From: Falsiruegeria litorea R37 | GTDB taxonomy: Bacteria > Pseudomonadota > Alphaproteobacteria > Rhodobacterales > Rhodobacteraceae | NCBI RefSeq assembly: GCF_900172225.1 | Contig: NZ_FWFO01000002.1 | Location: forward strand, 434,001-498,000 | Length of the DNA: 64,000 bases | Direction: 5' to 3' | Shown: positions 15,773-24,637 of the stretch, in pieces | How the letters are laid out: the number at the start of each line of letters is the position of its first letter | Numbering within the stretch: the first letter of the stretch is position 1 | Position numbers and translations under genes: made by a program | Notes under the pieces: model-generated | Told to the model about the DNA's origin: nothing | Database searches by the model: none | What the model saw: only the letters and a program-made list of their open reading frames with translations

Positions 15773-16963
15773 ATGAGCGACAGCTGGAATAAGCGGACCC
15801 AAGCCGTCCACGGTGGTGTGCGCCGCAGCCAATACAACGAAGTCAGCGAAGCGATCTTTCTGACCCAGGGGTTCGTCTACGATAACGCCGAAGCTGCCGA
15901 AGCGCGGTTCATCGAATGCGGTGATGATGAGTTCATCTATGCCCGCTACGGTAACCCGACTGTTTCCATGTTCGAACAGCGTATTGCGGCGCTTGAAGGC
16001 GGCGAAGACGCCTTTGCCACCGCATCCGGTATGGCGGCTGTCAACGGTGCGCTGACTTCGATGCTCAAGGCAGGCGATCACGTGGTGTCGGCCAAGGCGC
16101 TGTTCGGCTCCTGTCTCTATATCCTGGAAAACATCTTGGCCCGTTTCGGGGTCGAGGTGACGTTTGTCGATGGCACCGATCTGGCGCAGTGGGAGGCGGC
16201 GATCCGCCCCGACACCAAGGCTGTTTTCTTTGAATCCATGTCCAACCCCACACTCGAGGTGATCGACATCGAAGGTGTGGCCAAGCTTGCCCATGCGGTT
16301 GGGGCGCTGGTTGTGGTCGACAACGTGTTTTCGACCCCGGTGTTTTCCCGCGCGATCGAGCAGGGCGCCGACGTGGTCGTCTATTCGGCGACCAAGCATA
16401 TCGATGGTCAGGGCCGCGCGCTGGGCGGTGTGATCATCGGCACCAAGGAGTTCATCCGCGGCACCGTCGAACCCTATCTCAAGCACACAGGCGGGGCGCT
16501 CAGCCCGTTCAACGCCTGGGTCATGCTCAAGGGGATCGAGACGATGGCTCTGCGTGTGAATGCGCAAGCGGCGTCAGCGCAAAAGATTGCCGAGGCGTTG
16601 GAAGGGCATGCGGCACTGGAACGCACGCTTTATCCGGGCCTAGCGACCCATGCGCAAAATGAATTGGTGCAACGCCAGTTGGGTGGCAAGGGCGGTACGG
16701 TTTTGTCGCTGGACATCAAGGGCGGTAAAGAGGCGGCATTTGCGTTTCTGAATGCACTGACGATCCCGGTGATTTCGAACAACCTGGGCGACGCGAAATC
16801 CATCGTGACCCACCCGGCGACAACCACTCACCAGCGTCTGAGCGAAGAACAGCGGGACGAGTTGGGCATCACCCCCGGCCTGATCCGCTTCTCTGTCGGT
16901 CTGGAAGACGCCGACGATCTGTTGTCGGATGTGCGCCAGGCGCTGGACAACCTGCAGGCATAA
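15773..16963 (+). CDS. metZ: O-succinylhomoserine sulfhydrylase
   Basis: 396-residue PLP enzyme of the Cys/Met-metabolism family that converts O-succinyl- or O-acetylhomoserine and sulfide to homocysteine. Visible features: YARYGNPTVSMFE near the N-terminus, ATASGMAAVNGAL for cofactor phosphate, ESMSNPTLEVIDI, VVDNVFSTPVF with the PLP-pyridine Asp, and the Schiff-base Lys in YSATKHIDGQGR. The start at 15773 has AAAGGA seven bases upstream, so an earlier in-frame start is rejected. The SAM-II riboswitch upstream supports the methionine role. Distinguishing MetZ from MetY rests on overall resemblance. Confidence 0.93.
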   Translation: MSDSWNKRTQAVHGGVRRSQYNEVSEAIFLTQGFVYDNAEAAEARFIECGDDEFIYARYGNPTVSMFEQRIAALEGGEDAFATASGMAAVNGALTSMLKAGDHVVSAKALFGSCLYILENILARFGVEVTFVDGTDLAQWEAAIRPDTKAVFFESMSNPTLEVIDIEGVAKLAHAVGALVVVDNVFSTPVFSRAIEQGADVVVYSATKHIDGQGRALGGVIIGTKEFIRGTVEPYLKHTGGALSPFNAWVMLKGIETMALRVNAQAASAQKIAEALEGHAALERTLYPGLATHAQNELVQRQLGGKGGTVLSLDIKGGKEAAFAFLNALTIPVISNNLGDAKSIVTHPATTTHQRLSEEQRDELGITPGLIRFSVGLEDADDLLSDVRQALDNLQA

Positions 16964-16992
16964 CGCGCGGTTGGATTGACAGGACATGGCTC

Positions 16993-17225
16993 GGGGGGCT
17001 CCCGCGCCCGAGCAGACCTGACTGCGTCAGCCCTGCTAACGGCCTTGGGCCGGGCGCCGAGCCTTCGGCTCGGCGCAGTTGCGTCCAGACGGGATGTTTT
17101 CCAAAAACATTAACGTTGGAAGGACAGGTTTCCGAGATTTGGCGCCAACCGCCGAGCGAAGCGAGGCTTGGCCCAACGGGAGGCGGTGCATCTTCGATGC
17201 ATCGACGACGGGCGGGAGGACCTCC
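16993..17225. repeat. Composite palindromic repeat, copy D
   Basis: Same plan as copy B. Module 1 (GGGGGGCTCCCGCGCCCGAG) faces the metZ stop. Module 2 (GGCCCAACGGGAGG, then a TGCATC/GATGCA hairpin, then CGACGACGGGCGGGAG) faces the stop of the transpeptidase gene 21 bases away. About 49 bases of module 2 are an exact reverse complement of copy E. Confidence 0.78.
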
Positions 17226-17245
17226 GAGCTACCAAGCTACGCTTG

Positions 17246-18223
17246 TTATTTGCAGATCGGCAGCTCCAGCGGCGGTTGTTTTGGCAAGGACTGTCGCCAC
17301 TGGTTGATCACGGGCTGCAAGGTTCGCTTGGGCCAGAAACGCGGCGCGCCTATGGCTTTTAGACAGGTTGCACTCCAGTAGAGCCCAGCACCTGGCACTG
17401 ACATGCCTTTCTGGACCGCTTTGGCCACCGCGTTGATGTCCTTGCCTTCCGGGTAGATGTAGAGCGTTGTCGGGTTGCCATTGGTCAGCGCCAGAATATC
17501 GCGCGATTCTGATGGCGACCAAGTCGTGCAGCCGTTGCTGCGCCCGCCCGTATAATTCACCAACCTGCCATAGGGCACATAGCCCTCTTTGTCCGCATGG
17601 GGGCTTTGAGGCTTCTTCATCCGGCATTGCCATTTCAGAAACACAGCCTGATGCCCGCCAATCGCTCGCTCGCGCGCGTTTGAGGTTTCGCCTTCGCCAT
17701 CAAACAGCAAAAACGTGCGATGAAAAGGCACTTTCCTGCCGCCCTGGGTGTAATACCCTTTGAAGGACGTCCGCGACTCGGCGGTGACATAGGCCCCACC
17801 CATCGTCAGCTTAGAGCCTTCGGCGTTGCTGAAATTCTTTGCGCATTGCCGCCCATTGGAAAAATTGGCGCGCTGCAGCTTGCGCCCGTTGCCATAGCCC
17901 GACGACACCGCGCGGAACATTCGCCTGTCCTCGCAGATCACATAGAACCGCCGCCCGGGTCGCCCCCCGACCGTGCTGGGGCGGGTGGCGTCCTTGGCCA
18001 GATAGCAAGGGTTGCTGATCTTCCCCTGCCGTCGTTTCTCAAAGTAGAGCGCCCGCGCGCGGGTCAGCACCACGCGGGCAATCTGCCCCTCGCCAGTACC
18101 GACATGTTTGCGCAGCCAGTTCGGAATGTCCGAGCTTTGCGCGGACGCTTGCGTGGAAAGAACACCCGCCATCGGGATCAGGATCGTTGCTGCAATGGCG
18201 AGACGAAGTGAATGCGACAACAT
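17246..18223 (-). CDS. Murein L,D-transpeptidase-like protein (YkuD_2 family)
   Basis: 325 residues with a signal peptide (LAIAATILIPMAGVLSTQAS). The catalytic region resembles the murein L,D-transpeptidase domain of the YkuD_2 type: SGYGNGRKLQRANFSN, then LTMGGAYVT, RAIGGHQAVFL as the His motif, and RSNGCTTW containing the nucleophile Cys. Such enzymes cross-link or anchor peptidoglycan in the periplasm. The start at 18223 is supported by AGGAG eight bases upstream. Six further cysteines outside the active site are unusual for this family. Confidence 0.75.
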   Translation of the reverse strand: MLSHSLRLAIAATILIPMAGVLSTQASAQSSDIPNWLRKHVGTGEGQIARVVLTRARALYFEKRRQGKISNPCYLAKDATRPSTVGGRPGRRFYVICEDRRMFRAVSSGYGNGRKLQRANFSNGRQCAKNFSNAEGSKLTMGGAYVTAESRTSFKGYYTQGGRKVPFHRTFLLFDGEGETSNARERAIGGHQAVFLKWQCRMKKPQSPHADKEGYVPYGRLVNYTGGRSNGCTTWSPSESRDILALTNGNPTTLYIYPEGKDINAVAKAVQKGMSVPGAGLYWSATCLKAIGAPRFWPKRTLQPVINQWRQSLPKQPPLELPICK

Positions 18224-18499
18224 CGACACATCTCCTGCTTGATCAACCTCTGCTGAAGTGTAGCACAGATTGCACATTTGGGACGTGGAAAAGTCAGCGA
18301 TGGCAGCAATCAGCCCGAAGCGGTCAAAGACATGGGTTGATACGCCCTGGATGCTGCCGGTGCAAAATCCTTGGTCCATCTCACCAAGAGCGACCACTCA
18401 CCGAACCTAGTGGACTACCTCCGATGCTGTGGACCGCATCAAGGGTTGCGATGTGCAGATGGCGGGGTTTGCAAAGTTTGACCGACAGCCTGAAGTCGA
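18224..18499. other. Gene-free stretch, no feature supported
   Basis: About 280 bases upstream of the transpeptidase gene, probably including its promoter. Open frames here lack ribosome sites and recognisable motifs. Confidence 0.5.
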
Positions 18500-18781
18500 C
18501 ATTTATGCACGCCGTCGTGTTGGTCGCTTCGAGCCCACACCGGAAGACCAAAATGATGCTACGCGCGCTCGCAGCGCAGGAAATTCTGCGCGACTGCATC
18601 GCCCGGTGTTGCAGCGCGGTGTAAATGCAGACATAGGCGAAACACCGCGTTTAGCCCCAGTGGCCTTCTTTCCGGCAAATGTCCGATCTGAATAGCCGCA
18701 ATTCCACGGATTGATTCCGGGACAGCAGCAATGCATCGCAAGGAAAAGCGAAAATACGCCTGCGAAACTCGCCCAGGTCAT
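18500..18781 (-). pseudogene. Possible NnrU-like methyltransferase-family remnant
   Basis: An ATG here overlaps the stop of the nnrS remnant (ATGA), as in an operon. The first 17 residues (MTWASFAGVFSLFLAMH) resemble the start of NnrU-type membrane proteins (isoprenylcysteine methyltransferase family) that often accompany nnrS. After that the sequence loses hydrophobicity and the likeness moves between frames, as expected for a decayed gene. The call is tentative and rests on the N-terminus and context. Confidence 0.3.
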
Positions 18782-19308
18782 CTTTGACTTTCGTGCTTGG
18801 GTTTGAGGAGCAAGGGACCATAGGCCGCCGCAAACCCGACAAATGCCATCAACCGCAGAACGCCGGGCAAATGGCTGAAATCCGGCTTCAGGAGGGGCAG
18901 GAACCGTGTGAAAGCGGTAGCGAATACGCAAAGATAATTCACGACGGTTGCACAATTTGCAGTCAGAACCCGACCTGTGTGGCGCAGCGTTGCACGGCTC
19001 ATAACCGCGAGGGTCATCGGGCCGATCGCACCAGCCATCTAGGGGGGCTGCGCCCCTGCGGTCCCTGGATTGCCCACGATCTGATCCAAACAAGTCGCGA
19101 AAGTCCCAAGCGGGGTCAAGTCATAGGAAGCACGAAGCACAAAAGCCTGCGGGTCGGCCGGATCAGGTGCAGAACCCCGAACGCCATCAGACGATCATGG
19201 CGATTGCGACCCGCAGTACACCAAGGAGGAGAAGGGGACGAACCCGAAACTGAAAAGCGCGGATCCCTGCCAGCGGCGCGATTGCCTTGACGATGTCTGT
19301 GCTGTCAT
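18778..19308 (-). pseudogene. nnrS: nnrS remnant with internal deletion
   Basis: Two pieces of one NnrS-family gene. The 5' piece starts at 19308 (MTAQTSSRQSRRWQGSALFS followed by FGFVPF, the NnrS N-terminus), then breaks frame and continues VLRVAIAMIV. The 3' piece (19038-18778) begins AGAIGPMTLAVMSRATLRHT and ends YGPLLLKPK, the last third of NnrS. About 250-300 residues of the twelve-helix copper/haem membrane protein are gone. NnrS relieves stress from nitric oxide in related bacteria; here that function should be lost unless another copy exists. It lies directly after the nor genes, the usual position. Confidence 0.75.
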
Positions 19309-19375
19309 GGCGATCCCGATTTTCCTCTACTGTTCTTTGAAATTCGGCCGTCCGAGGAGCGGGTCCGTTGCATTC

Positions 19376-19615
19376 TCATGCTTCTGACCTTTCTTCGGCG
19401 ACATCCATGAGATGGCGGATGTGCCGCGCGAAATACCAAGTCGCTGGCACGCCGAGGATCGCACCGATCAGGATCGACAGGCTGGTGGACAACACGGGTC
19501 CGCCTACCCAACTGAATATCAGGGACGCAAAGAACACATTGACCGCTGCGGCACCCGCGCCGAACGGGTATAGCGCAATCGCGATTTTGACCGTGGACCA
19601 GCCCTGCGGGGTCAT
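19376..19615 (-). CDS. Small membrane protein at the end of the nor operon
   Basis: 79 residues with two hydrophobic helices (KIAIALYPFGAGAAAVNVFF and ILIGAILGVPATWYFA) and a charged C-terminal tail. The Met at 19615 is preferred because its ATG overlaps the upstream stop as ATGA; a Met six codons earlier is the alternative. Downstream of norD it may help assemble nitric-oxide reductase, as norE/norF do elsewhere, but I see no clear likeness to either. The family is not named. Confidence 0.6.
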   Translation of the reverse strand: MTPQGWSTVKIAIALYPFGAGAAAVNVFFASLIFSWVGGPVLSTSLSILIGAILGVPATWYFARHIRHLMDVAEERSEA

Positions 19616-19794
19616 CTGCGCGAGACCAGCCATTGTACCGCGATCATGCTGAGGATGAGCGCGATGCAGGCCATCGCATACCAGAATTCGGCCAATGCAG
19701 ATTGCGCCTGTGGGATCGGACGATCAAAGCCCTCGGCGAAAAGACGCGAACCGATAAGAACGAAAAAGCCTGTCAGAGGAAAAAGGAAGCGCAT
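19612..19794 (-). CDS. Tiny membrane protein after norD
   Basis: 60 residues with two membrane helices (FLFPLTGFFVLIGSRLF and YAMACIALILSMIAVQWLV). It starts one base after the norD stop (TAACATG), and its stop overlaps the next start, so it is surely part of the nor transcript. Size and topology resemble NorF, a small accessory protein of nitric-oxide reductase, but sequence alone does not establish this. Confidence 0.6.
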   Translation of the reverse strand: MRFLFPLTGFFVLIGSRLFAEGFDRPIPQAQSALAEFWYAMACIALILSMIAVQWLVSRR

Positions 19795-19795
19795 G

Positions 19796-21682
19796 TTATG
19801 TCTCCTGTGTCAGAGTGCGATAGATTTCGGGCAGCGCGCGCGTCAGCCGCTCGGGGTTGGGCAACAGGGTGAAACCACCGCGGCCAAAAATGCGGGCGAA
19901 CCAATCCTGGCCGTCCTCATCAATGATGACGCCATGCAGGCTCAACCCATTTCGACGGGCCTCTTGCACAGCCATATGACTGTCTTCGATGCCGTGCTGG
20001 CCCTCGTAATGGTCCAGATCGTTGGGCTTGCCGTCGGTCAGAACGACCAACAGCTTGTGGGCCGAAGGTTCCTCGGCCAACTGCGTGCTGACGTGGCGGA
20101 TGGCGGCACCCAGGCGAGTGTAGTGTCCGGGGCGCAGCGCGCCGATGTTGGCGGTTGTGTCGGCGTTCAGCGGGGCGTCGAAGGGTTTGCACTTGGTCAG
20201 GAACACCCGGTCGCGCCGGAGCGAGGAAAAGCCCCAGATGCCGAGCCGGTCGCCTGCGGCGTCGATCCCGGCGGCGAGCGCCGCCATGGCTTCGCGGGCC
20301 ACTTCGATCACGGATGTGTCGCCGATGGCGGCCTCGGTCGAGCGGGAATTGTCGATCAGAAAGGCGACCGACAGATCGCGATCCGTTTGACGCAAGGCCT
20401 GCCAGATGCGGTCTGAGCCGCGCCCGGTTGCGACCAGATCGGCCCGCGCCGTCAGCAGTGCATCCAGATCCAGCTCCGAACCGTCCACCTGCCGCGGTTG
20501 CAGGATACGACGGGGGCGTAGCGCCTCGAACTGACGCCGCACCTCGCGCACGCGGCGCTCATGAGGGTGGAACGGGTGCTCGTCATCCGGCTGCGCCGGG
20601 GCTTCGAGCACACGGCAATGCCCGTCCATGTAGCTGCGCGAGCGATGGTTCCATTCGGGGTAGGTGAATTCGCCTGCCAGTGCTTCGTGGTCAGCATCAG
20701 CTGGCGACAGATCCAGATGCAACCGCAAGCGCGTTGCTGCCTTGCGGTCGTGTTTGGACAGGGTGATCTGGTCCTGATCGTCCGCCGCTTTCTGGGCGTT
20801 TTCATCGTCATCATCATCGACGCTGCGGTTGATGTTCATAGACTCGACCCAGGACAGGATCGATTCAAAGCGATGGATGATAAAGCTGTCCTTGCGGTTC
20901 TGTTGGTCCTGATCCTTGCGCTGCCCAAGCTTGCGGTTGGTTTGGGCCGCGTTCGGGGGCGGAGCGACGGGGTCGGCCTGCTCGTCCGTGGCCGCAGCTC
21001 CGGACCCCGGCTTGGTGTACCGTAGCCAGATTGGCACAGGCGCAAAGGGTTTGTAGCCGCGCGGGGTGGCACCTGTTTCCAGAGCTGAAGGGACACCACA
21101 GAGTTGATCACACACGGCTTTTTCGATTGCAGCCTCAAGTCCTGACCGGATTACCTGGGGCCGCGCACCCGTACAGTGATGCGCCATTTCGGCATAGGCT
21201 TGCCGCAACCCCGGACAGTGCTTGAATGCCAGATCGGCGGCGCGGGCATTGGCCTGAATTTGTGCCACGTCGAGGGCGGGATCGCCTTCGGGAAAATGCA
21301 TCTCGGACAACTGACTGACGGCGGCTTGCGCGGTCAGCCAGAAATAGGCCGCCCTGTTCAGGCGGGCCTCGGGGAAGGCGGCGATGGCAGGTGGCAAGGA
21401 AAGACGTTCGCCGTCATAGCTAGCCACCCACTCCCGATCCCGTTCAGCCCCCAGGGCGCGGCGGATGGGGCGACGATGGCGCACCAAGGTCGCCGGAACC
21501 TCTGACAGCTCTACCCCCTTGGCACCGCCCAAGGCGCGAAACAGCACTGAAAGGCTGGCGCGGACCGAGGCAAACGTGACCGCCGCCTGCGGGTGGCTTT
21601 CACCCAAGGCGATGCCGCTGGCCATGTCGTGCCAGAGATTGCCAACCGTCTCTTCGGGCTCCATCAGATCGAGAAGTCGCAT
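19796..21682 (-). CDS. norD: Nitric oxide reductase activation protein NorD
   Basis: 628 residues. The C-terminal von Willebrand A domain (about 440-628) has the metal-ion site DNSRST and later LTDGKPND. The N-terminal part is helical and the middle contains a long acidic linker (DDDDENAQKAADDQDQ). NorD works with the AAA protein NorQ to mature NorCB, probably by inserting the non-haem iron. The start at 21682 (MRLLDLMEPEE) lies four bases past the norQ stop; the longer frame would overlap norQ. Fifth-position context in norCBQD supports it. Confidence 0.93.
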   Translation of the reverse strand: MRLLDLMEPEETVGNLWHDMASGIALGESHPQAAVTFASVRASLSVLFRALGGAKGVELSEVPATLVRHRRPIRRALGAERDREWVASYDGERLSLPPAIAAFPEARLNRAAYFWLTAQAAVSQLSEMHFPEGDPALDVAQIQANARAADLAFKHCPGLRQAYAEMAHHCTGARPQVIRSGLEAAIEKAVCDQLCGVPSALETGATPRGYKPFAPVPIWLRYTKPGSGAAATDEQADPVAPPPNAAQTNRKLGQRKDQDQQNRKDSFIIHRFESILSWVESMNINRSVDDDDDENAQKAADDQDQITLSKHDRKAATRLRLHLDLSPADADHEALAGEFTYPEWNHRSRSYMDGHCRVLEAPAQPDDEHPFHPHERRVREVRRQFEALRPRRILQPRQVDGSELDLDALLTARADLVATGRGSDRIWQALRQTDRDLSVAFLIDNSRSTEAAIGDTSVIEVAREAMAALAAGIDAAGDRLGIWGFSSLRRDRVFLTKCKPFDAPLNADTTANIGALRPGHYTRLGAAIRHVSTQLAEEPSAHKLLVVLTDGKPNDLDHYEGQHGIEDSHMAVQEARRNGLSLHGVIIDEDGQDWFARIFGRGGFTLLPNPERLTRALPEIYRTLTQET

Positions 21683-21686
21683 CGGT

Positions 21687-22481
21687 CTATCCGTAGATCG
21701 TGGCGACCAGATCGCGCAGCGCCTGCTGCATGTCCGGCTCATCCGTCAATGGTTCGACAATGGCTGCCTCGATCGCCTGGGTGACGCCCATTCCGCCCGC
21801 CATCAACGTGGCGGCATAGATCAACAAGCGCGTGGATACGCCTTCTTCGAGATCCATGCCCGACAGCTCGCGAATATGCCCGCCCAACCGGACCAGAGGT
21901 GCAACGCGGCCGGGTTCCAACCGGCTTTCTTGCGCGACAATGGCGATCTCGATCTCTTCGCGTGGAAAGTCGAAGGATGCAGACAGAAACCGCTGCCGGG
22001 TCGAAGGTTTCAGTCGTTTGAGCACGTTCTGATAACCAGGGTTATAAGAGGCCACCAACATGAACTCAGGCGGCGCAACCAGCTCTTCACCCGTGCGGTC
22101 GATCATCAGCGTGCGTCGCGTGTCGGTCAGCGGGTGCAGGACCACGGTGACGTCTTTGCGCGCCTCGACCACTTCATCAAGGTAACAGATGCCACCCTCG
22201 CGCACGGCACGTGTCAGCGGACCATCGACCCAGACGGTTTCGCCGCCCTTGAGCAGATAACGCCCGATCAGGTCGGCCGCCGACAGGTCGTCGTGGCAGG
22301 CGACAGTGTAAAGCGGCTTGCCCAGCTTTGCCGCCATATGTTCCACAAAGCGGGTTTTGCCGCAGCCGGTCGGCCCCTTCAGAAGAAGGGGCAAACCGTT
22401 GTCATAGGCCGTCTCGAACAGCTCGCATTCACGCGCGACGGGATGGTAAAACGGCAGGGTGGGGGGAGATTGCATGTTCAT
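21687..22481 (-). CDS. norQ: Nitric oxide reductase activation ATPase NorQ
   Basis: 264-residue MoxR-type AAA+ ATPase with Walker A GPTGCGKT (36-43), Walker B GGICYLDEVVEA and the sensor region SYNPGYQ. It forms a chaperone with NorD that activates the cNOR complex. Three bases separate its start from the norB stop. Length and motifs are complete. Confidence 0.95.
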   Translation of the reverse strand: MNMQSPPTLPFYHPVARECELFETAYDNGLPLLLKGPTGCGKTRFVEHMAAKLGKPLYTVACHDDLSAADLIGRYLLKGGETVWVDGPLTRAVREGGICYLDEVVEARKDVTVVLHPLTDTRRTLMIDRTGEELVAPPEFMLVASYNPGYQNVLKRLKPSTRQRFLSASFDFPREEIEIAIVAQESRLEPGRVAPLVRLGGHIRELSGMDLEEGVSTRLLIYAATLMAGGMGVTQAIEAAIVEPLTDEPDMQQALRDLVATIYG

Positions 22482-22484
22482 ACC

Positions 22485-23834
22485 TTACTCTCCTGGAACC
22501 GAGCTTGCTGCGCCGGGGGCAATGACTTCGTCTTTGCGCACAACAAGCATCGCGTAGATGAAGAGCAGCGCCCCGATCACCACGGCGGCACCTGCGCCGA
22601 ACCGCATCAGGTAGAACACCGACAGCGCGTCCTGCACCTCCATGTAATAGTCACCGACAACCCGCTGCATGTGGGTCTGGATGGTGCCCGCAAAGGTCAG
22701 AACAAAGGTCATGAACGCCATCCCGCCTGTCATCAACCAGAACGAGGCCATGTTGAGCACCTGGTTGTAAGGCATCCGCCCGCGTAGCATCGGCATCGCG
22801 TAGGTGAAGACCGCCAGGTTCAGCGCCACATAAGCCCCATAGAAGGCCAGGTGACCGTGGGCCGCGGTGATCTGTGTGCCGTGGCTATAGAAGTTCACCC
22901 CGTGCAGCGTGTGCAGAAAGCCCCAGACACCAGCACCAAAGAACGCAACGGTTGACGATCCCAGCGACCACAGCAGCGCGGCCTTGTTGGGGTGGTTCTT
23001 GCGACCTTTCCAGACCATGACAAAGGCAAAGCTCATCATCAGGAAGAAGGGGATCACCTCAAACGTCGAGAAGATGGAGCCGATCCACTGCCAGTAGCCC
23101 GGCAAGCCGATCCAATAGAAATGGTGTCCGGTGCCAAGGATGCCGGAAAAGAGCGCGGTGGCCACGATGACATAAAGCCATTTCTCGACCACTTCGCGGT
23201 CCACGCCGGTCAGTTTCAGCAGCAGGAAGGCCAGGATTGCGGCCATTACCAGTTCCCAGGTCGCCTCGACCCAGAGGTGCACAACAAACCACCAATACAT
23301 CTTGTCCAGCGACAGGTTGTCGGGGTTGATGAAGGCAAAGATCCAGAGCAGCGACAAGAGCCACAGACCCATGAGCAGCACGTTGGTGATCGCAGTTTTC
23401 TTGCCCGCGAGAACCGTCATCGAGACATTGAACAGGAAGATCAGCGCAGCCACGAGAATGCCGAACTTGACCCAGAGCGGTTGTTCTAGGAACTCGCGCC
23501 CACCGTGGATGCCCACAAGGTAGGACCCCACCGCGCCAAGCGTGCCGACCAGCAGAATGATCAATTGGATGTAAGCCAACTTGACCGAATAGATCTCGCG
23601 CTCGGATTCTTCGGGGATCAGGAAATAGGCGGCCCCAAAGAAGCCCAAGAGCAGCCAGACGATCAGCGCGTTGGTGTGGATCATGCGAATGATGTTGAAC
23701 GGCAAAAGTTCAGACAGGAAATTGGGCGAGACATAGATCCAGCCTGCCAACAGCCCACCCAGCACCTGAATGCCAAACAGGGCAATGGCCGCCAGAAAGT
23801 AGTAGTACGCCACCTTTTGAGATTGATATTTCAT
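22485..23834 (-). CDS. norB: Nitric oxide reductase subunit B
   Basis: 449 residues with twelve predicted membrane helices; the catalytic subunit of cytochrome c-dependent nitric-oxide reductase, which reduces two NO to N2O at a haem b3/non-haem iron site. Haem-copper-oxidase-like His ligands sit in HLWVEATWELV, the HHFYWIGLPG pair and HGHLAFYGAY near the end. Glutamates required for the iron site are in the same helices. The start MKYQSQKVAYYYFL is 20 bases after the norC stop and preceded by GGAG. Confidence 0.96.
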   Translation of the reverse strand: MKYQSQKVAYYYFLAAIALFGIQVLGGLLAGWIYVSPNFLSELLPFNIIRMIHTNALIVWLLLGFFGAAYFLIPEESEREIYSVKLAYIQLIILLVGTLGAVGSYLVGIHGGREFLEQPLWVKFGILVAALIFLFNVSMTVLAGKKTAITNVLLMGLWLLSLLWIFAFINPDNLSLDKMYWWFVVHLWVEATWELVMAAILAFLLLKLTGVDREVVEKWLYVIVATALFSGILGTGHHFYWIGLPGYWQWIGSIFSTFEVIPFFLMMSFAFVMVWKGRKNHPNKAALLWSLGSSTVAFFGAGVWGFLHTLHGVNFYSHGTQITAAHGHLAFYGAYVALNLAVFTYAMPMLRGRMPYNQVLNMASFWLMTGGMAFMTFVLTFAGTIQTHMQRVVGDYYMEVQDALSVFYLMRFGAGAAVVIGALLFIYAMLVVRKDEVIAPGAASSVPGE

Positions 23835-23854
23835 GGTTTTTCTCCTTGCGCCTC

Positions 23855-24307
23855 TTAACCCGCGTCGTTGGGCGGCCAGCCCTGCGTGTCGGTTTGATCG
23901 GCCCAACGAAGGAACTCGGCCAGGCCGCGTGTCTCTTCTTCGGTCAGCTCGAAAAACGGCATCTGGCGACGGCCTTCGATGCCGGTGGGCTGCGATTTCA
24001 TCCAGCCATCCAGCACTTCATAGGCGTCCTCAGGCGACTCCATCACGTCCCACCGGGTCATGACGTTGCCCAACTCGGGCGCGAAATAGGCGCCTTCGCC
24101 GTGCAGGCTGTGACAGTTGATGCAGGAATGGCGCTCCCAGACGTGTTTGCCCAACACGACCTCTTCGCTCAGTTCCATACCTGCGGTTGATTGGTTCACC
24201 ACGTAACGGTGGCTGTGGACGGTCATCCCCACAAAGATCACGACAAAGAATATCGAACCCCCGTAGAAGATGTTGCGCGCCCGCGATTTTGTTAAGATTT
24301 CAGCCAT
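23855..24307 (-). CDS. norC: Nitric oxide reductase subunit C
   Basis: 150-residue membrane-anchored cytochrome c that feeds electrons to NorB. One N-terminal helix (about 12-32) anchors it. The haem-binding C62-I-N-C65-H66 is in the periplasmic domain; the distal Met ligand is probably in GRRQMPFF. It is first of the nor operon. An NnrR-type palindrome centred about 65 bases upstream of its ATG is the likely activator site. Confidence 0.96.
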   Translation of the reverse strand: MAEILTKSRARNIFYGGSIFFVVIFVGMTVHSHRYVVNQSTAGMELSEEVVLGKHVWERHSCINCHSLHGEGAYFAPELGNVMTRWDVMESPEDAYEVLDGWMKSQPTGIEGRRQMPFFELTEEETRGLAEFLRWADQTDTQGWPPNDAG

Positions 24308-24365
24308 GCCTAGGCCTCCTTCACCTCGGGATGCCTATTGGTAGCTTGGCCAATACGGCGCCAAT

Positions 24366-24379
24366 TTGCGCCAGCACAA
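24366..24379. promoter_or_regulatory. NnrR-type operator between norC and the DUF1858 gene
   Basis: TTGCG-CCAG-CACAA is a Crp/Fnr-type palindrome with one mismatch, placed between two divergent genes. Ten of its bases (TTGCGCCAGC) are identical to the site ahead of paz-nirK, which suggests that one regulator serves both. The adjacent TATTGG/CCAATA inverted repeat (24336-24355) may be a further element. Confidence 0.6.
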
Positions 24380-24427
24380 CGTTTGTCGCGGTTCAGCCCC
24401 TAGCGTGAGAGGGGAAAGGACACGCGC

Positions 24428-24637
24428 ATGCCCCGCCTGGATGACCCAGATTTGATGTTGTCGGATGTAATGAAGATCTGGCCCCAGACCATCGAGGTCT
24501 TTCTGAGCCACGGGATGTTATGCGTCGGCTGTCTGGTCAATCCGTTCCATACGGTCACAGATGCCTGCACAGAGTACAATCTGGACGAAGAGGTGTTCAG
24601 GGCTGAATTGCAACGCGCGGTGGACGGTCAGAGCTGA
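24428..24637 (+). CDS. DUF1858 / hybrid-cluster-associated redox-disulfide protein
   Basis: 69 residues. The whole protein matches the small domain found beside hybrid-cluster proteins: LSDVMKIWPQTIEVFLSHGM, then the CVGC redox pair, NPFHTV, and a closing helix DEEVFRAELQRAV. Such proteins are linked to nitrosative stress. It is divergent from norC and shares the NnrR-type operator region, so it is probably co-induced with nor. Its last ten bases overlap the 3' end of the convergent regulator gene. Confidence 0.82.
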   Translation: MPRLDDPDLMLSDVMKIWPQTIEVFLSHGMLCVGCLVNPFHTVTDACTEYNLDEEVFRAELQRAVDGQS

